Shown: in pieces, positions 45,192 through 57,700 of the stretch | Layout: every line of letters begins with the position of its first letter | How positions within the stretch are numbered: position 1 is the stretch's first letter | NCBI RefSeq assembly: GCF_041381155.1 | Contig: NC_091147.1 | Span: forward strand, 34,056,909-34,120,908 | Direction: 5' to 3' | Source: Argopecten irradians | Lineage: Eukaryota; Mollusca; Bivalvia; Pectinida; Pectinidae | DNA length: 64,000 nucleotides | Program-made: the position numbers and the translations under genes | Notes under the pieces: generated by a model | The model's database searches: none | Seen by the model: the letters and a program-made list of their open reading frames with translations, nothing else | Told to the model about the DNA's origin: nothing

Positions 45192-47149
45192 GGTATTTGG
45201 TAGTTACCGGATCCTCTGACTGCTTATTTGTTAAGTATCGTTTTTAAACATCTTATATCATTTTTGAAATACGTAATAGCCAGTAGTATTCAAAAGCTTA
45301 CGCTTTTGTTTTGCAAACCATGATCATTAGTAATAATTAAATAATATAAATTCTAAGCAATGATATTGAAACCAATTCTGGACCCGAGCATGAGCGAAAT
45401 GAATTATAATTTTTTTACCTCAATGCAAGGAGTATATGCAATAAAATCGGAGATAAAAAACTGTTGACTAATGTTGGTATCAATCTAGCAAGCCTTCTGG
45501 CGTTAAGTAGAGTTTAACAGAAATGCTGGACTAATTTGATATTATTTCTTTTCAATAAGAGAAATGCAGATACAGTAACAGTCAGCTATAAATGTATTCT
45601 TTCACAAGAGTAGTATTTCGGAACCAATATGAAATATTTTATATCTTGTTTTAATCGCCAAAATTAATTCCAGCATTTTTTATCTAATACCTCGATTTTA
45701 GCAACTACTGTCATCCTTAGTGGTTTGATCAAATTTGATTCATTTAGACAGCCCCAAAACATCCAACATCCGGAAGGAAATGTAGTTGTATTTTTTTCTG
45801 CGATAACTCACATTTGAGAGAATATAATTATATAAATACATTTTAAATATAAAATTATTATTGCATTTTTGATATTTCATTATTCAGCACCTTTATCTAC
45901 TCTCTGAATAATAGTGTAAAGTAAGTAACTTTTGTTACTGAAGAAAAATGCTAATTCCCCTGTTACTGATTTTAATAGATAAAAACTACCACTTGTCGGT
46001 AGTGTAGCACCTTACTGCAATGTAATATGATAAATGACATTTTTTCCGGTATATGGTGGCAACAGATGGACAATGTTTTGCAGAATTGAAAACTTTAATA
46101 ATTGAATATACTATAACACATCCAAGTCTGTATTAGAGATGAGTATGCTGTCGCTGTACACATTAAAGGAGTCAGTGAGTATGGAAGTTTAATTAATTAT
46201 CAATTAAAATTTAAAGATTTATTACTATCTGAAAAGTTTTCCTTTATATGTAAAGGTAAATTGAATGTGTTCAATCCTAAGTGAAGGATATTATCAATAA
46301 AACCAGTAAGTATCTTTACTAGTACTTTTACATAAGTAGTATCGAGCAACTTCAAACTTATAGTTTCAATGTAAACATTAACTATTATTATTAGTAATTA
46401 TCACTGACCATAATACCGGATATATATCAAATAGAAAGACAAGGCAAAGTGAAATATTGGCGTCGAAAACACTATTTTGACCGGAAGGCACAAGTACCTC
46501 TTCCAAGTGATAAAGTGAGTGAGAAAGTGGTGTCTTTTGTAATATGTTTCTGTAATGTTATATATGTGGTAAAAGCAAATAAAAATTGTTTCAAATGAAA
46601 AAAATAATCAATTTATTTCAATAGAACCCTGTAAACGAAAGTGCTTGCTAACTCATCAAAACTATACAATGAAAAATCAATTGATGTACCATTACAGATA
46701 GACGTTAGAACTGCTTAAATAGTTAAGAAATCGTAGGTTCGATTAGGTGACAGACGAAAAAATGCAGTAAACAATATCTGTCCAAATTCTGTGTATTGAC
46801 AACAGAACCTATTAACAAATGCCAAGATTGACGAAATTATGTTTGTTTGTTTTGGGTTTTTGTTCTTTAAATTATGAAACATGACATCTCATTCAGGGTC
46901 CCTTCATTCTCGTTCATTCAAAATTTGACAAGATACAAAATAAACGTATGAATAGACTATGGAAACGAGTGATGGCCCCCTCAATACGTGAAGACAAATA
47001 CAATGTTGTATGATATACCGTAATCCGATAGATGAACAGGACAACACAATAGGCCACTGTAGTGATACCCGGAACGTCAACGCGTAATGACCCCTATACC
47101 ACTGATCCCTGTACCACTGACCGCTGTACCCGTGTTACTGACCGACTCA
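45192..47149. other. Intergenic; contains family C MITE fragment
   Basis: Mostly no feature. At 45899-46013 the sequence GTGTAAAGTAAGTAACTTTT through TTGTCGGTAGTGTAGCACC is the right half of a family C MITE. No gene supported. Confidence 0.5.
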
Positions 47150-47203
47150 CTATCCCGGCTCCCTCATCAGCGGTCATTCACTGTTCCACCCGGCACGACA
47201 GCG
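47150..47203 (+). other. Candidate 5' leader exon end for SLC5 gene
   Basis: A locally GC-rich stretch ending CACGACAGCG|GTAAGT at 47203/47204, a strong donor. The SLC5 gene needs at least one upstream non-coding exon, because its first coding exon opens with an acceptor. The exon start is unknown. This is a guess from base composition and splice signal. Confidence 0.2.
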
Positions 47204-47329
47204 GTAAGTATCTACATGTAGTCATAAAATAGTCCTATCATAATAGCATAGACATTCATATTGTGATTACATAGACATAGTAATATCATGATGTATATGT
47301 ACTGTGATTATATATTCATATCATAATAA

Positions 47330-47660
47330 TTTCGCTTGCAACGAACATTATCACTGGCTTAAAATGATACTGTATCAATCCATAAAGTGTGTCGCCGTTT
47401 GTAACCTTGCTTCTGATTGGCTTAGATAACGGTGTTATGATTTCATGGAAAAAAGAGTCCTTAAATGAACTTGGAATTTTGAAGATATTAATTTTAGTAA
47501 ATTGAATTATCAGGATTAATATAAATAGATATTGTGCGTTATAGAGATCTAACACGAATATCTGAGTATACTCTCATCATAAACCGCTTTATTTATTTAG
47601 AGTACACTCGGATCTTCGTGTTATATCTCCATATCATAAAATATTCAAGTTAATCCTTAA
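47330..47660 (+). mobile_element. Hairpin-ended element, family H, copy 2
   Basis: Same order as 29236-29580: TGTCGCCGTTTGTAACC, CTTCTGATTGGCTTAGATAA, AAGAGTCCTTAAATGAA, then a diverged hairpin with TATCTGAGTATACTCTCATC and TTTAGAGTACACTCGGATCT. Hairpin arms have drifted, so this copy is older. Confidence 0.75.
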
Positions 47661-47940
47661 TATCCTTACGAATAAGATAATATAGATATTGTGATTATAT
47701 GTACTTTGTCATTACATATTGATATAATAATAAAAAGATATGCATATTAATATAACTACATATACATATTATGATTATATATAAATATCATGATTATATA
47801 TGTATAAACTTACTCAGCCAAAGTGAAGTCTATGAGGGTATAACTGGCACCCAAAACATGACCATTATGACGTCATTAATGTTTACATGCTAACATCAAT
47901 TGATTACAACTGGAATATATCGTCGTTGATAAACGATTTT

Positions 47941-48075
47941 CCTGGCCCCACGGACTTAAGTCTTAAACAGTCGTAAGTTTAAACTTAACCAATCAGATAT
48001 GACGTAACATTTTGTAACGTCGTCTGTGATTGGTTTAGTCTAAACTTAAGACTGTCTCGTGATCCTGGGGTCAGG
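47941..48075. mobile_element. Short TIR element, about 135 bp
   Basis: CCTGGCCCCACGGACTTAAG, then TCTTAAACAGTCGTAAGTTT and ACCAATCA, is inverted at the right as TGATTGGTTTAGTCTAAACT, TAAGACTGTC and CCTGGGGTCAGG. The whole element is almost one long palindrome. Confidence 0.7.
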
Positions 48076-48181
48076 TCCAACTTAAACACATTTAATGCTA
48101 AGACACGAAAAATGAGTTAATAATGTAGATATAAGTATTAAGCTATTTTCCTATGGAACATATGGTCTATAAAGATCCATG

Positions 48182-48248
48182 AGCTTTGTAGACAAGACAA
48201 TCATATCATAATGCGCTAGCGCGCAGTACGAAGATTGTCTGCAAAGCT
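48182..48248. repeat. Hairpin
   Basis: AGCTTTGTAGACAAGACAAT pairs with GATTGTCTGCAAAGCT across a loop that itself contains GCGCTAGCGC. Confidence 0.6.
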
Positions 48249-48306
48249 CTGTATATCATAGTATCCATTACGTACAACGTAATACATATGATTCGAACAA
48301 TTCACT

Positions 48307-48455
48307 ACCGTATAGTCCGTTATTTTCGCGGGTCAGCATTTTCGCGATTTTGACTTTTTTTCTCACTTTTTAAGCGGATCAAATTTTCGAGGCCATGGCA
48401 ATATTTTGCGAAACCGCGAAAATATAAAGCCCGTGAAAATAACCGGTTTTACGGT
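48307..48455. mobile_element. CGCG-rich TIR element
   Basis: ACCGTATAGTCCGTTATTTT and the following CGCGGGTCAGCATTTTCGCG are inverted at the right as CCGCGAAAATATAAAGCCCG and TGAAAATAACCGGTTTTACG. It is a clear member of the TTTTCGCG repeat family whose fragments occur elsewhere in the window. Confidence 0.65.
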
Positions 48456-50080
48456 TGTCTGTTGTTATACACACGTGCCTGCTTCGTGATACCATGCTAA
48501 GGTCAGAGGTCAGTAGAGAATTATATGATGAGTGGTCAGCAAAATTAACCGTCAGTTAAGCTACTGTGTCCAGTTGTTCAAAAGGTGATTAGCCTAATCG
48601 CATGATTAGTGACTGTTTTTATTTGTGATTTGCTGCAAAATCTTGGAGTAAATTTTCAATAACATCGGCAAGTAGGTAAAGAACGAAGTACTTAGAAATA
48701 TGTGACGTTTTGTAAAGTTAGCTTTAAACAGAAATGATTTCTTCTTGATTTAGAAAATGTTAACCTGTGCCTAAACACGTTTGGAACAAATGAGCCATAG
48801 CCTTTTTTGAAATTGTATGTAGATTATGGTTACTTATTTTAATCATATCGTGCTTTGTCGCATTGGCGATCCCGTCATGTAACGAATAGCGGAGTGGCAA
48901 CTACCTAATCGAAGAGCGCCAATGTGCCGTGCGAAAAACGACAAAAACTCTCTGGCCGAAACTGGCCAACATAATATTTAATGATAACAATTTTATTTAC
49001 CAATGATTGGTTTTTGGCGGATGGATGGATTTCATATAAATTTAATTTTATAAAACAAATTAACGCCACAGAGGTCTTTCCAGTAGAATTGATACCTCAT
49101 TTGTCTTATTTGATCACAAATAACAAAGTCTTCTTTTCGTTTTTCCGCGAAATTCAATACGTCAGTCATCTATTCAACATCATCACTGGAAGTTATTTTA
49201 AAGTTGTGATTGTCTTATAAAATTGATATTTTTTTTCAAATGATATTTTTTAGATAATTTTTGTCCACCATATTGCTTGAAACAGTTCATTTTTCTTTGA
49301 ATTATAGTTGTAATCATTTTGTTTTGTTTCCAACTATTTTTCTTAACTATTAACGTCTTTCTTTTTCATTTCTCACAGATGATCATAAATGAAAAAATGT
49401 AATGTCATTGTTTCATATTTTGTCAAATTCACCATTTTCGCATTGATTCTCTTGATGACGTCATAACCGGAAGTTCATACCAGTTCATGTAATGTATCAT
49501 GTAAATATCGAAAACAGTGAACCATGACTGTTCAGTAAAAGCATACATGTAGCTTTGTTGAGATGGGGGTTATACGTAGATTATTGCTCCCGGACTTAAT
49601 TTCAGCATTTTTGTGATAACAAGCATATAACTTAAATATAATATAGGGTCAGTTCGATATTGTTATAACTTTAAAACATTACATTATCCCTAATCTCCGT
49701 CCTTCCTATCCACTACACATATGAAATATGTCAACGCTAAGTCTACCTGACCCAGGTCATAAAATACGGTGTAATATAAAGACTTTTACCTACGTTCACA
49801 AATATTGTTCGCCTGTTTTGTCTGTCAGTGATACCGTAGCATAACATTGGTTTAAGATTACAACGAGATTTTTATACGAATCTTGAGATTAAGATAGCGC
49901 ACTGACACTTACTCTGGGGTCATTGTAATGATAAGATAATAGTTCTTATATGGATAGTTTTTTTTTGCATTGTCAGTGTAGCTGGGATCATTGTGTAACA
50001 TGTTGTGAAAATATAACAAGTCACCTTTGAATTATCGCTGACTAGCATAAAAATTTTCATCAGCAATTCGCCGGCATTCT
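48456..50080. other. Intergenic, no gene seen
   Basis: No supported coding or RNA gene. The plus-strand open frame at 48981-49220 has no recognisable domain. Confidence 0.4.
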
Positions 50081-50084
50081 ACTA

Positions 50085-50157
50085 CACCGAGTGCATAAAT
50101 GGTCATTCTGAAGACTGTGTTTTTAACCGTGTCTCGGATTTAGACGTCCTCTATAAG
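50085..50157 (+). other. Alternative candidate 5' leader exon
   Basis: The sequence before a strong donor (CTATAAG|GTAAGT at 50157/50158). As with the 47.2-kb site, it could be a leader exon of the SLC5 gene. There is no independent support. Confidence 0.15.
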
Positions 50158-51529
50158 GTAAGTAAATGCACATGAAAAAAATGCAGATAAGGGTAGTTAC
50201 CTTTTTATTCATACAATACTGAGAGTATTGGCACTGTTGTCTTTGTAAGGATGAATTGAACCAGAATTACCAAAGAGCTATATGATTCACTACAGAAATA
50301 AACCAGTAATATAGGCATTTAAAAATTTATTTCTCATTATCCATGACCTATATTAGGTTTGACCATTGGAGCGTAAAAATATAAGATATCATAAAGTCAT
50401 CATCGTGAGACTTTAAATCTTCAGAAACTGGATTTCTTTCGTAATGTAATCATTCGTTTAACCAGGATAATTGGTGGGTTTTTTATATGATAAAGACGAT
50501 TTAGGATAAATCTGAAGTTTATATATTAAAACTAAAATTTACACTATTAGGACAGGAGAGATTGTCATATTTGACGATCCCAAAAGTAGACTTTTTTTCG
50601 CTTCATATTTACAAAAAAATAGTAGAGTTTTGTTTTCTACTATATATACTTTAAATTAACTACGTGCGGTTATTGTAAGTATCGCAACAATGTTACTATA
50701 GAAAATGCAATCGTTCAAAGAAACAACTATTGGGGTGATGAACCCTATATATATCGTTTGCTTATCGGGCGCTCGTTGACATGAGAAACGAGTAGAGCAA
50801 AGAATAGTTTTGTTTTCTCATTGCATGGACACTTAAAGGTCCACGCAGTAAACGTATCAGCGGCAAGATAGCGGAAGCACTGTAAGATTTTGCTAGTACG
50901 CATGTGTATTATATTCGGAATTTCTCGCGGCTGGTCTGAAACAAGTAACAAGTTCCGAGCGGTAGAAGATAAACAGTGTTCATAAATATAAAAGAAAAGG
51001 TATGTATGTAATAAAGTAAAGCAATATGACACTGCTAGAACGCCATTTGATATCATAGAGGTCACAGTCTTAATCCTAGGTTATCTCCATACCCTTCAGC
51101 GCTGATATCGGCTGTTGAAACATTTGAATCATCAATTAGCAGTGTAATATTAACTGATGTCACAGGTATCAAATTGCCACATATCTACAGGTGAGACCCA
51201 GACTGCGGCCTGACCTTTATAAAATACCAAGCAGCATTTTAACGATGGGAGGGACCTATTGAGGACTCGTTGTTGACTTTTAAAAATACTTTGCATTGTG
51301 TGGAGTCATTTAACAGATACATAATAGGCAAACAGTGAACAGTAAAGTTTGCTCATATAGGTAGGAAGGCAATACAAATTACAAGGTATAAAAACACGAT
51401 TTTATTGATGAAAACATACTTCACTCAGAAAATCGTGCGGCTAGAGGATTGTGTAAATAAACATTACTTTTTCCCCTAAGGTTTTAAAGTTATGTTTATT
51501 ATAGAAACATCTAATACCAGATATGAGCT
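50158..51529. other. Intergenic, no gene seen
   Basis: No gene supported. A minus-strand open frame at 50745-51065 has no recognisable domain. Confidence 0.4.
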
Positions 51530-51960
51530 CCTAAATGGGGCTATGGAATATGTTGAATCAAGTCAAATGAATGAACCTAATGATGATATCAATATGGTAT
51601 TATGTTAAATTTGATGACTCTGAAATTAGCAGAATACTACAAAATGAACATTACAATAATGCTATTGCAATCGAATCAATATATCAAGAAATGATTTGTA
51701 ACTGGAGAATAATAATTAGATCACAGTTTCTCCTAATCTTAGCATGGGCATGTAAAGAAAGTGCAAGGTCCCTCTTAAAGGAAAACTGGTGTATCACTTG
51801 GAAATGAGGTGTTTAAACCAGCCATGGAATATGTGGCCTTAAGCCGTCTTATTTATGATTGATGATTTATACCTTCTTGCCCTCAATGAGCAAAAGATTT
51901 ATCCTTCTCTCAAAGCTATAGAGAAATGTAGTCGTTTAAAATCTCATTATCAAAATGATG
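51530..51960 (+). pseudogene. Decayed Helitron PIF1-like helicase C-terminus
   Basis: Across frameshifts the plus strand reads VKFDDSEISRILQNEHYNN, then IRSQFLLILAWACKES. After a break come GVSLGNEVFKPAMEYVALSR and then DDLYLLALNEQKIYPSLKAI. These correspond in order to the C-terminal helicase blocks of Helitron-encoded PIF1-type proteins: the QFPLxLAWAxTIHKxQG block, then VxLGxxVFxxGMAYVALSR, then the xDGLxLLALxxxKI block. The TIHKxQG core is disrupted (KESARS) and stops intervene. No upstream Rep domain or Helitron termini were recognised, so this is an isolated dead fragment. Confidence 0.7.
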
Positions 51961-52229
51961 AAGATAAGTATTTCTATGTACCCTTGATGTGTAAGGTAGA
52001 TATTTCTGAGAAATATGTTGATAATGATATAATGTGTTATAATACAGTACAATGGTGTAAGAAGTTTGAGAAATAATGCAATTATAAGTGATGTTAATAA
52101 TGAAACAGTGTATTACAATAGAGTACAATGGTGAAAGAAATAAGGAAATAATACATAATATGTGTGTAAAAATGGGAATTATATGTGTTGCAAGACTATC
52201 AATAAAACCTGTTATACATGATTTTTACA

Positions 52230-52358
52230 GATGATGAAGATATTATTGAGTCACCCAGTACAGGGAATAAATCAAAGTTTCCACTAACTGTTGCGGACAC
52301 ATCAGGAGCAGCTTCATCAACATGTTACGATGTCACCAAAATTTCAGTCCTGGAATAG
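52230..52358 (+). other. Splice-bounded open stretch, possible terminal exon
   Basis: An acceptor-like TGATTTTTACAG ends at 52230 and is followed by an open frame to TAG (52356-52358) of about 42 codons, acidic then Ser/Thr-rich (DDEDIIESPSTGNKSKF at the start). Base usage looks more codon-like than its surroundings. It could be the end of a decayed transposon protein or a real last exon. No family recognised and no upstream exon found. Confidence 0.2.
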
Positions 52359-53954
52359 GAGTGATGCTCATGACTCCTTTTCTAGACAAATACTTCAAAA
52401 TAATTTATCGTCATATTAGTTCTACTTTAAAAATTGGTGAAAAATATGTATAAAAAGTATTATCTGTATTCTTAACCAAGTGAATTAACAAAGGACCTTT
52501 ATATCAGTCAGAATGTTTCATTTGGCAGTTCGAATTCACTACAGTTTTCATGTCTTCAGGCATTGATTTCTTGGCTTATAATGGAGAATGATAACAATGT
52601 GTATAATATTTCAAGTTTACTCTGTATATTGTTTACAGTTACACCGGAATGTTTACTTTCTGGGATGAATTGTCTTCCAAATGTCAATTTTTTTTTTATT
52701 GCATTGCATATCAGTTTTTATAGCGCATTTTTTCATTTGATTTCATATCATGTAGCCATCTCACATATTAGAAATTCGTTATTTCATATCATGTAGCTAG
52801 CTTTTTTTCCTGTAAAAACATTATCAGTCACAATGTGTTTTAAGATTTGCCATATATAAAAAGTATTAAAATCTTTATTTTATTTACTGAATTTTGCCTT
52901 TTTTGTACCGTATAATCACTCATCTGGAAAATGCATAGAATATACTTGCTCAATGTATTCACATACTTTATCTGCATAAATGCTGTTATATATTTAGTGT
53001 ATATAGATCTACCTTTCATAAATGGTATCGATAGAAAACATTTGCATTATATGAAGGAGACGTTAAAGGCAAAATATATTCAAGGTATCAATATCAAGAT
53101 CCCAAAATGTATTTGGTGTATAAACCTCGCTCTAACAATGGCCTAAGAATATCCACAACGTTGGAGATGTGGATAAATCCAAAGATTGACATTATAATCA
53201 GTCAATATTGACCAAAAATTCTACATCAAATTGCCGTTTCGACATTGTTGGTAATTGTATTGTTACAGTGTAGCGTTTTGTAAACTTCTTCATAGACCAA
53301 TGGAATGGTTCGAATCATGAGCACATCGATAAACAATTTTATATTTCATTTGTAAAGGCGACCTTTAATGACATAAAGCCATTTCAATCAATCTTCAAAA
53401 AAATACCATGGGTCCACGTATTGCTTTCCTTTTTTAAAAGAAAGCAAACTTGTTATATCTGATATCTTATGAAAAGTTACCCGTGGAATGTTAACCCCAA
53501 GAACACCAGCGAAGCCATACAACCAGTGTCATTTACAATCGGGTTCCGTCAGCGGGTCCGAATGTGGTGATAAATATCAGTTTACGTTCTCCACTATCTT
53601 CGTCTCTTGTAACACAAAGGCATTAATATATTCTATTGGAATGTAGATAAGGGTTAAACGTAGTCACGGGGAACAACTCATATACATACTCTTATCGCTA
53701 GGTGGCGTTATCAACACAAAGTGCCAGTTATTACCACATCAAATTTATGAATTTGGGATGTTAGGATATCTGCATCACAAATAAAATATGCCTGAACTAT
53801 GACCACCCTAACTATCATTTAATTTCGGTATTTGATACTTGTATCATTGTAAGCTAGGAATATTTAGCGACGAATTAATTTCGCGATGTCATGCCTAAGG
53901 AATCTTTCACGTTTGAATGATTATCCGATTTAGACTTGTATGGTTCTACTGAAC
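52359..53954. other. Intergenic, no gene seen
   Basis: AT-rich; plus-strand open frames at 52563-52796 and 52931-53146 have no recognisable domain. Confidence 0.4.
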
Positions 53955-54253
53955 GTCATCCTCAATACTCCAGGGGTTCCGATCACTTACGATTTCTGCA
54001 CCCCTGGACTCATAGTAAAACTGGAGGCAAAAGAACAGGTAATTTAGTCCTTTGATGCACATCAACGGTACAATGTGCTTGACTGTGTGGCTTTGAATCA
54101 GGTCTTCGCTCTCTTTTTGAAAGGAAGTTTTTGCTGGCCTGCGATTGGTTCAGATTTTTTCCTCTGAGCTGCCTTCAGTTTTACTTTACTATGAGTTAGT
54201 CCAGGGGTGTAGATATCGTAAGTGATCGGAACCCCTGGATTATCGAGGATGAC
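53955..54253. mobile_element. Family E TIR element, copy 2
   Basis: The left end GTCATCCTCAATACTCCAGG and right end containing GGAACCCCTGGATTATCGAG then GATGAC are inverted repeats of about 50 bp (also TTACGATTTCTGCACCCCTG versus CAGGGGTGTAGATATCGTAA). This is the best-preserved copy and lies about 140 bp upstream of the first coding exon of the SLC5 gene. The minus-strand open frame at 54098-54295 is a by-product. Confidence 0.8.
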
Positions 54254-54395
54254 TGCACATATAATAGAACCATTCACGTGGCTATATATTTTCACGATGT
54301 TTTATCTCTTGCGAAATACATCAAATAATGGCTCGCTAAAATTAGTTGTTTAGAAATATTAGCTTCATGTCTTATTCGTATTTTTATCATTTTAG

Positions 54396-54759
54396 GTGAC
54401 AGAGACCCCTTTTGTCGGTCTCTGACATGACTCTCTTAAAATGGGAAGATTACGTTGTACTGGTGTTGACGGTGATTGGCTCCCTTGGGATCGGGCTGTA
54501 CCAATCCCTCCGCACAGGGAGGACAAAAACCACCAACGAGTTCATCATGGGCGATTCCAAAATGTCTTTTATACCGGTTGCCATATCGCTGATGGTATCG
54601 TATGAGTCCGGCATCATGATGCTTGGGATACCTGCTGAAGTTTATATATACGGTATGCAGTGGGGAGTGGCGTACATAGGATTCTTCATAGCTGATATGA
54701 CAAGTCGACATGTGTTCGTACCAGCCCTCAGGAAGTTAGATATTACCAGTGTGTATGAG
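54396..54759 (+). CDS. SLC5 exon with start codon
   Basis: The acceptor TTTTTATCATTTTAG ends at 54395. Thirty-one bases of 5' UTR precede the ATG at 54427, and the donor GAG|GTAAAA follows 54759. The exon encodes residues 1-111: first helix, the NEFIMG loop, and helices with SLMVSYESGIMMLGIP, ending TSVYE in phase 0. An upstream non-coding exon is implied by the acceptor. Confidence 0.85.
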
Positions 54760-57700
54760 GTAAAATTAATGATTTTATCAAACAATTGTCTCCCTTTCGA
54801 ACCATTTGACTACTGAAATTTAATTATATTTTTTTTTTCAAAAGCAATAAAATGATCATTATATAGCAGAAAACCCTGTTTCTTTCAAAAGCAGCGAAAG
54901 AATCTTTAATTTGCGAAATCATATAAAATAGCGGAAAACCCTGTGATTTCTGGTGAATTATGATTTTTAAAAGCAGTGAAAATATTTTTCAATTTGCGAA
55001 ATTCTAACATTGCGGAAAATGCACAGAAAATACTTAGATGCTCATTCTAATATCTATAATAAAAAAATCAATGTTTGTTGAGTTCATTCATAAAAAAGTT
55101 GAATATCTTTTAGTGTATTGGCTTTCTACATCATTATGTAAATTTTGTTTTTATTTTCAGTATTTAGAGCTCCGGTTTAAGTCACATGGTATCAGAATGT
55201 TTGCTACCGTGTTAAGCATGGTTTATGGGGTGAGTTTTGGTTTAATTTTTAACATTTATAAAAAAATGTGGTATTCAATAAATAAAACTCTTTATTACAT
55301 TAATCTGCTTTAGATTGGAGGCAATACGATCTGTTACGCTTTTCAGGAAACATCCGGAGAAGGTGTCGATTTTATATTGACCCATATGCAAGGTTTTTTT
55401 ATATAAAAAATCAGATTAAATAGTAATAGTGATTGTCCCTTGAGGAAACACAATATTTGGCAATAACTGAAACTATAATATGTTCACAACAAATTTATCT
55501 ATTAAACATTCAACTATTTAGGTATCAATTGTGGAGCTCAAGAAATTTAGAGAATAAAAATGTCATCTTAAATAACGCACAAAGGAATGAATAAAGTTCA
55601 GAAACTTCTCGGTTTCAGCGTCAAAGAGAAATACTAAATGACTGAAATGATATTGTAATCATCAATACAGAGTTAGTGATACTGATATTGAATGAAAAAC
55701 GACCACTTTTTTTTGTTCTCCAGGTTAACTATTATGGTACCGTACTGTTCCTACCCGCAGTAACACTTGAAGCAGGTACGTGTTCCAAAAAACCCTTAAA
55801 TTGGTAATTGCTGCAGAAAATATCAACCTTGATGGAGCATTGATGATAACAAAGCTATGCCTTAAGCCGGCTATTTTCACGAGGATGATATTTGGACGAT
55901 TTGTTCCACGAAATGTTGAGAAATAGTTGAATAAATACTTGAAAGTCAGATGGCGAATATTTTAGTTGAAATAGCGACCCGTATTAATAACCGAATTTAT
56001 GGTAACAGAAAATCAAACCGTAATATTCAAAGTAGACTGAGATAAGTAAGAAAAGATCTTTCAAAACAATGATGCGTTCTAGACTAACCCTTCAGAAATG
56101 AAAGAGGGCAAATCTCACATGGAATATTTCTAATCATATTTATGTTGTAAGATTCGGGAAATTCGATATCTGTATTTGGCACTTTTTCTGACATGATATG
56201 TACATGATATTTATACGAAAATTGTCATTGTTTGGATAGTATGTCTCTACGAAACAGATGTTTATTAATAGGTAAATTATGCGCAAATTTTGTTAAATGA
56301 TAATCACAGTAATTTTGCATCTAACGACAGCTTTATCTAAATTGTGTATTTGCAGTGGCAAATATTCCTACGTGGACTTCTATCGTGGGTCTTCAAGTGG
56401 TTGTGCTAATCTACACTCTAATTGTAAGTCAGTAAGTGTTGTCAAAGCAACAATCAACTCCAATATACAAACTCTCAATAAATCAAATCCTTTTTTTTGT
56501 TCTTACTATCCTTCCTTTTTATATCCAGATAATCGATTTAACTTTTTAGTTAATTGTGAGTTTCATTTACCCATAAATTCTTTATATCATCCATTTTTTT
56601 ATTGTGTGTGTGGTTTTTTTTAGTTGACAATTTTGTTTTGTGCTGCTATCTTGTTTTTAATATACTGTAGTTATATATAACGTGATCAATGATCTCATGA
56701 CTACACATTATAAACACATTTGTGACTTTCAGGGCGGATTTAAGGCTGTCATCTGGTCTGATGTAATCCAGGCCATTATAATGTTAACAGGAATGTTCGC
56801 CGTACTGATCAAGGTAGTATTATTGTCAAATTCAAATATTGTATTATTGTCAAATGTGTCGTTATCAAAATTTAGCTCTAACTGGATTTTAACGGTTAAC
56901 GCAGTAACAAATTTGCACACTCGCTATTATTGCTTAACTGAAGTTATATGGATAATAATTTAAGCAGATCTATATTTTAACGTCAAATTTAATTCAATGT
57001 CTCAGGGCTCCGTTTTCCGAACTATAGAATATGTCCTGAATTCGTATCTTAATTATTGAATACTGAAATAAAAATCCCACGAATTTAATTACTTTAACAG
57101 TGAAATGAGTAACGTCGTCCTCACCTCATCGTCAAATACTCTAGATTTGTACATTGTCACGGGGAATACTTCGAGATTTCCTCTTTGATACTAATTTGGG
57201 GGAGAAATATTCGCGTTATTAGTCGACTTTTAACAGTAATAAGCTGTACATTTTATCTTACTTATTAATCTTGCCATTTCATTTATACATACTTAGATAT
57301 GTGGACATAAACTCTACTGCTAATATTGCGAAATTGAATCATTCGCAAGTAAAAGAAACTATACAGTACAATACATGTTGTTTATTCTAGGGCACCATGG
57401 CGGCGGGCGGAGTAACAGCAACGTGGAACGCAGTCTACGAAACAGGACGGGTCAATTTGTTTGAGTAAGATACCGGGTACTGTAAACAATATTTCTTTCG
57501 TGGCTATTTGCGAAGATTTAGTTTCGCGAATTTAAAATGAAACAGAAAGGCCTTTCAAAAGTAATTATTGGAGATATCACTTCGCGGAGATAAACTTTCG
57601 TGAATTTACCTTGATCGTGAAATTCGCGAAAATAAATCGCACACGGAAGAAAGTTTGTTTACAGAATTGATTTGATATGGTAACCTGTCACAAGAAAAAT

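Noticed and set aside
46680..46800. Possible tRNA from GGTTCGATTAGG-like sequence
   Set aside because: No matching acceptor stem, D-arm or B-box context could be assembled. A similar GGTTCGAATC at 53308 also fails.
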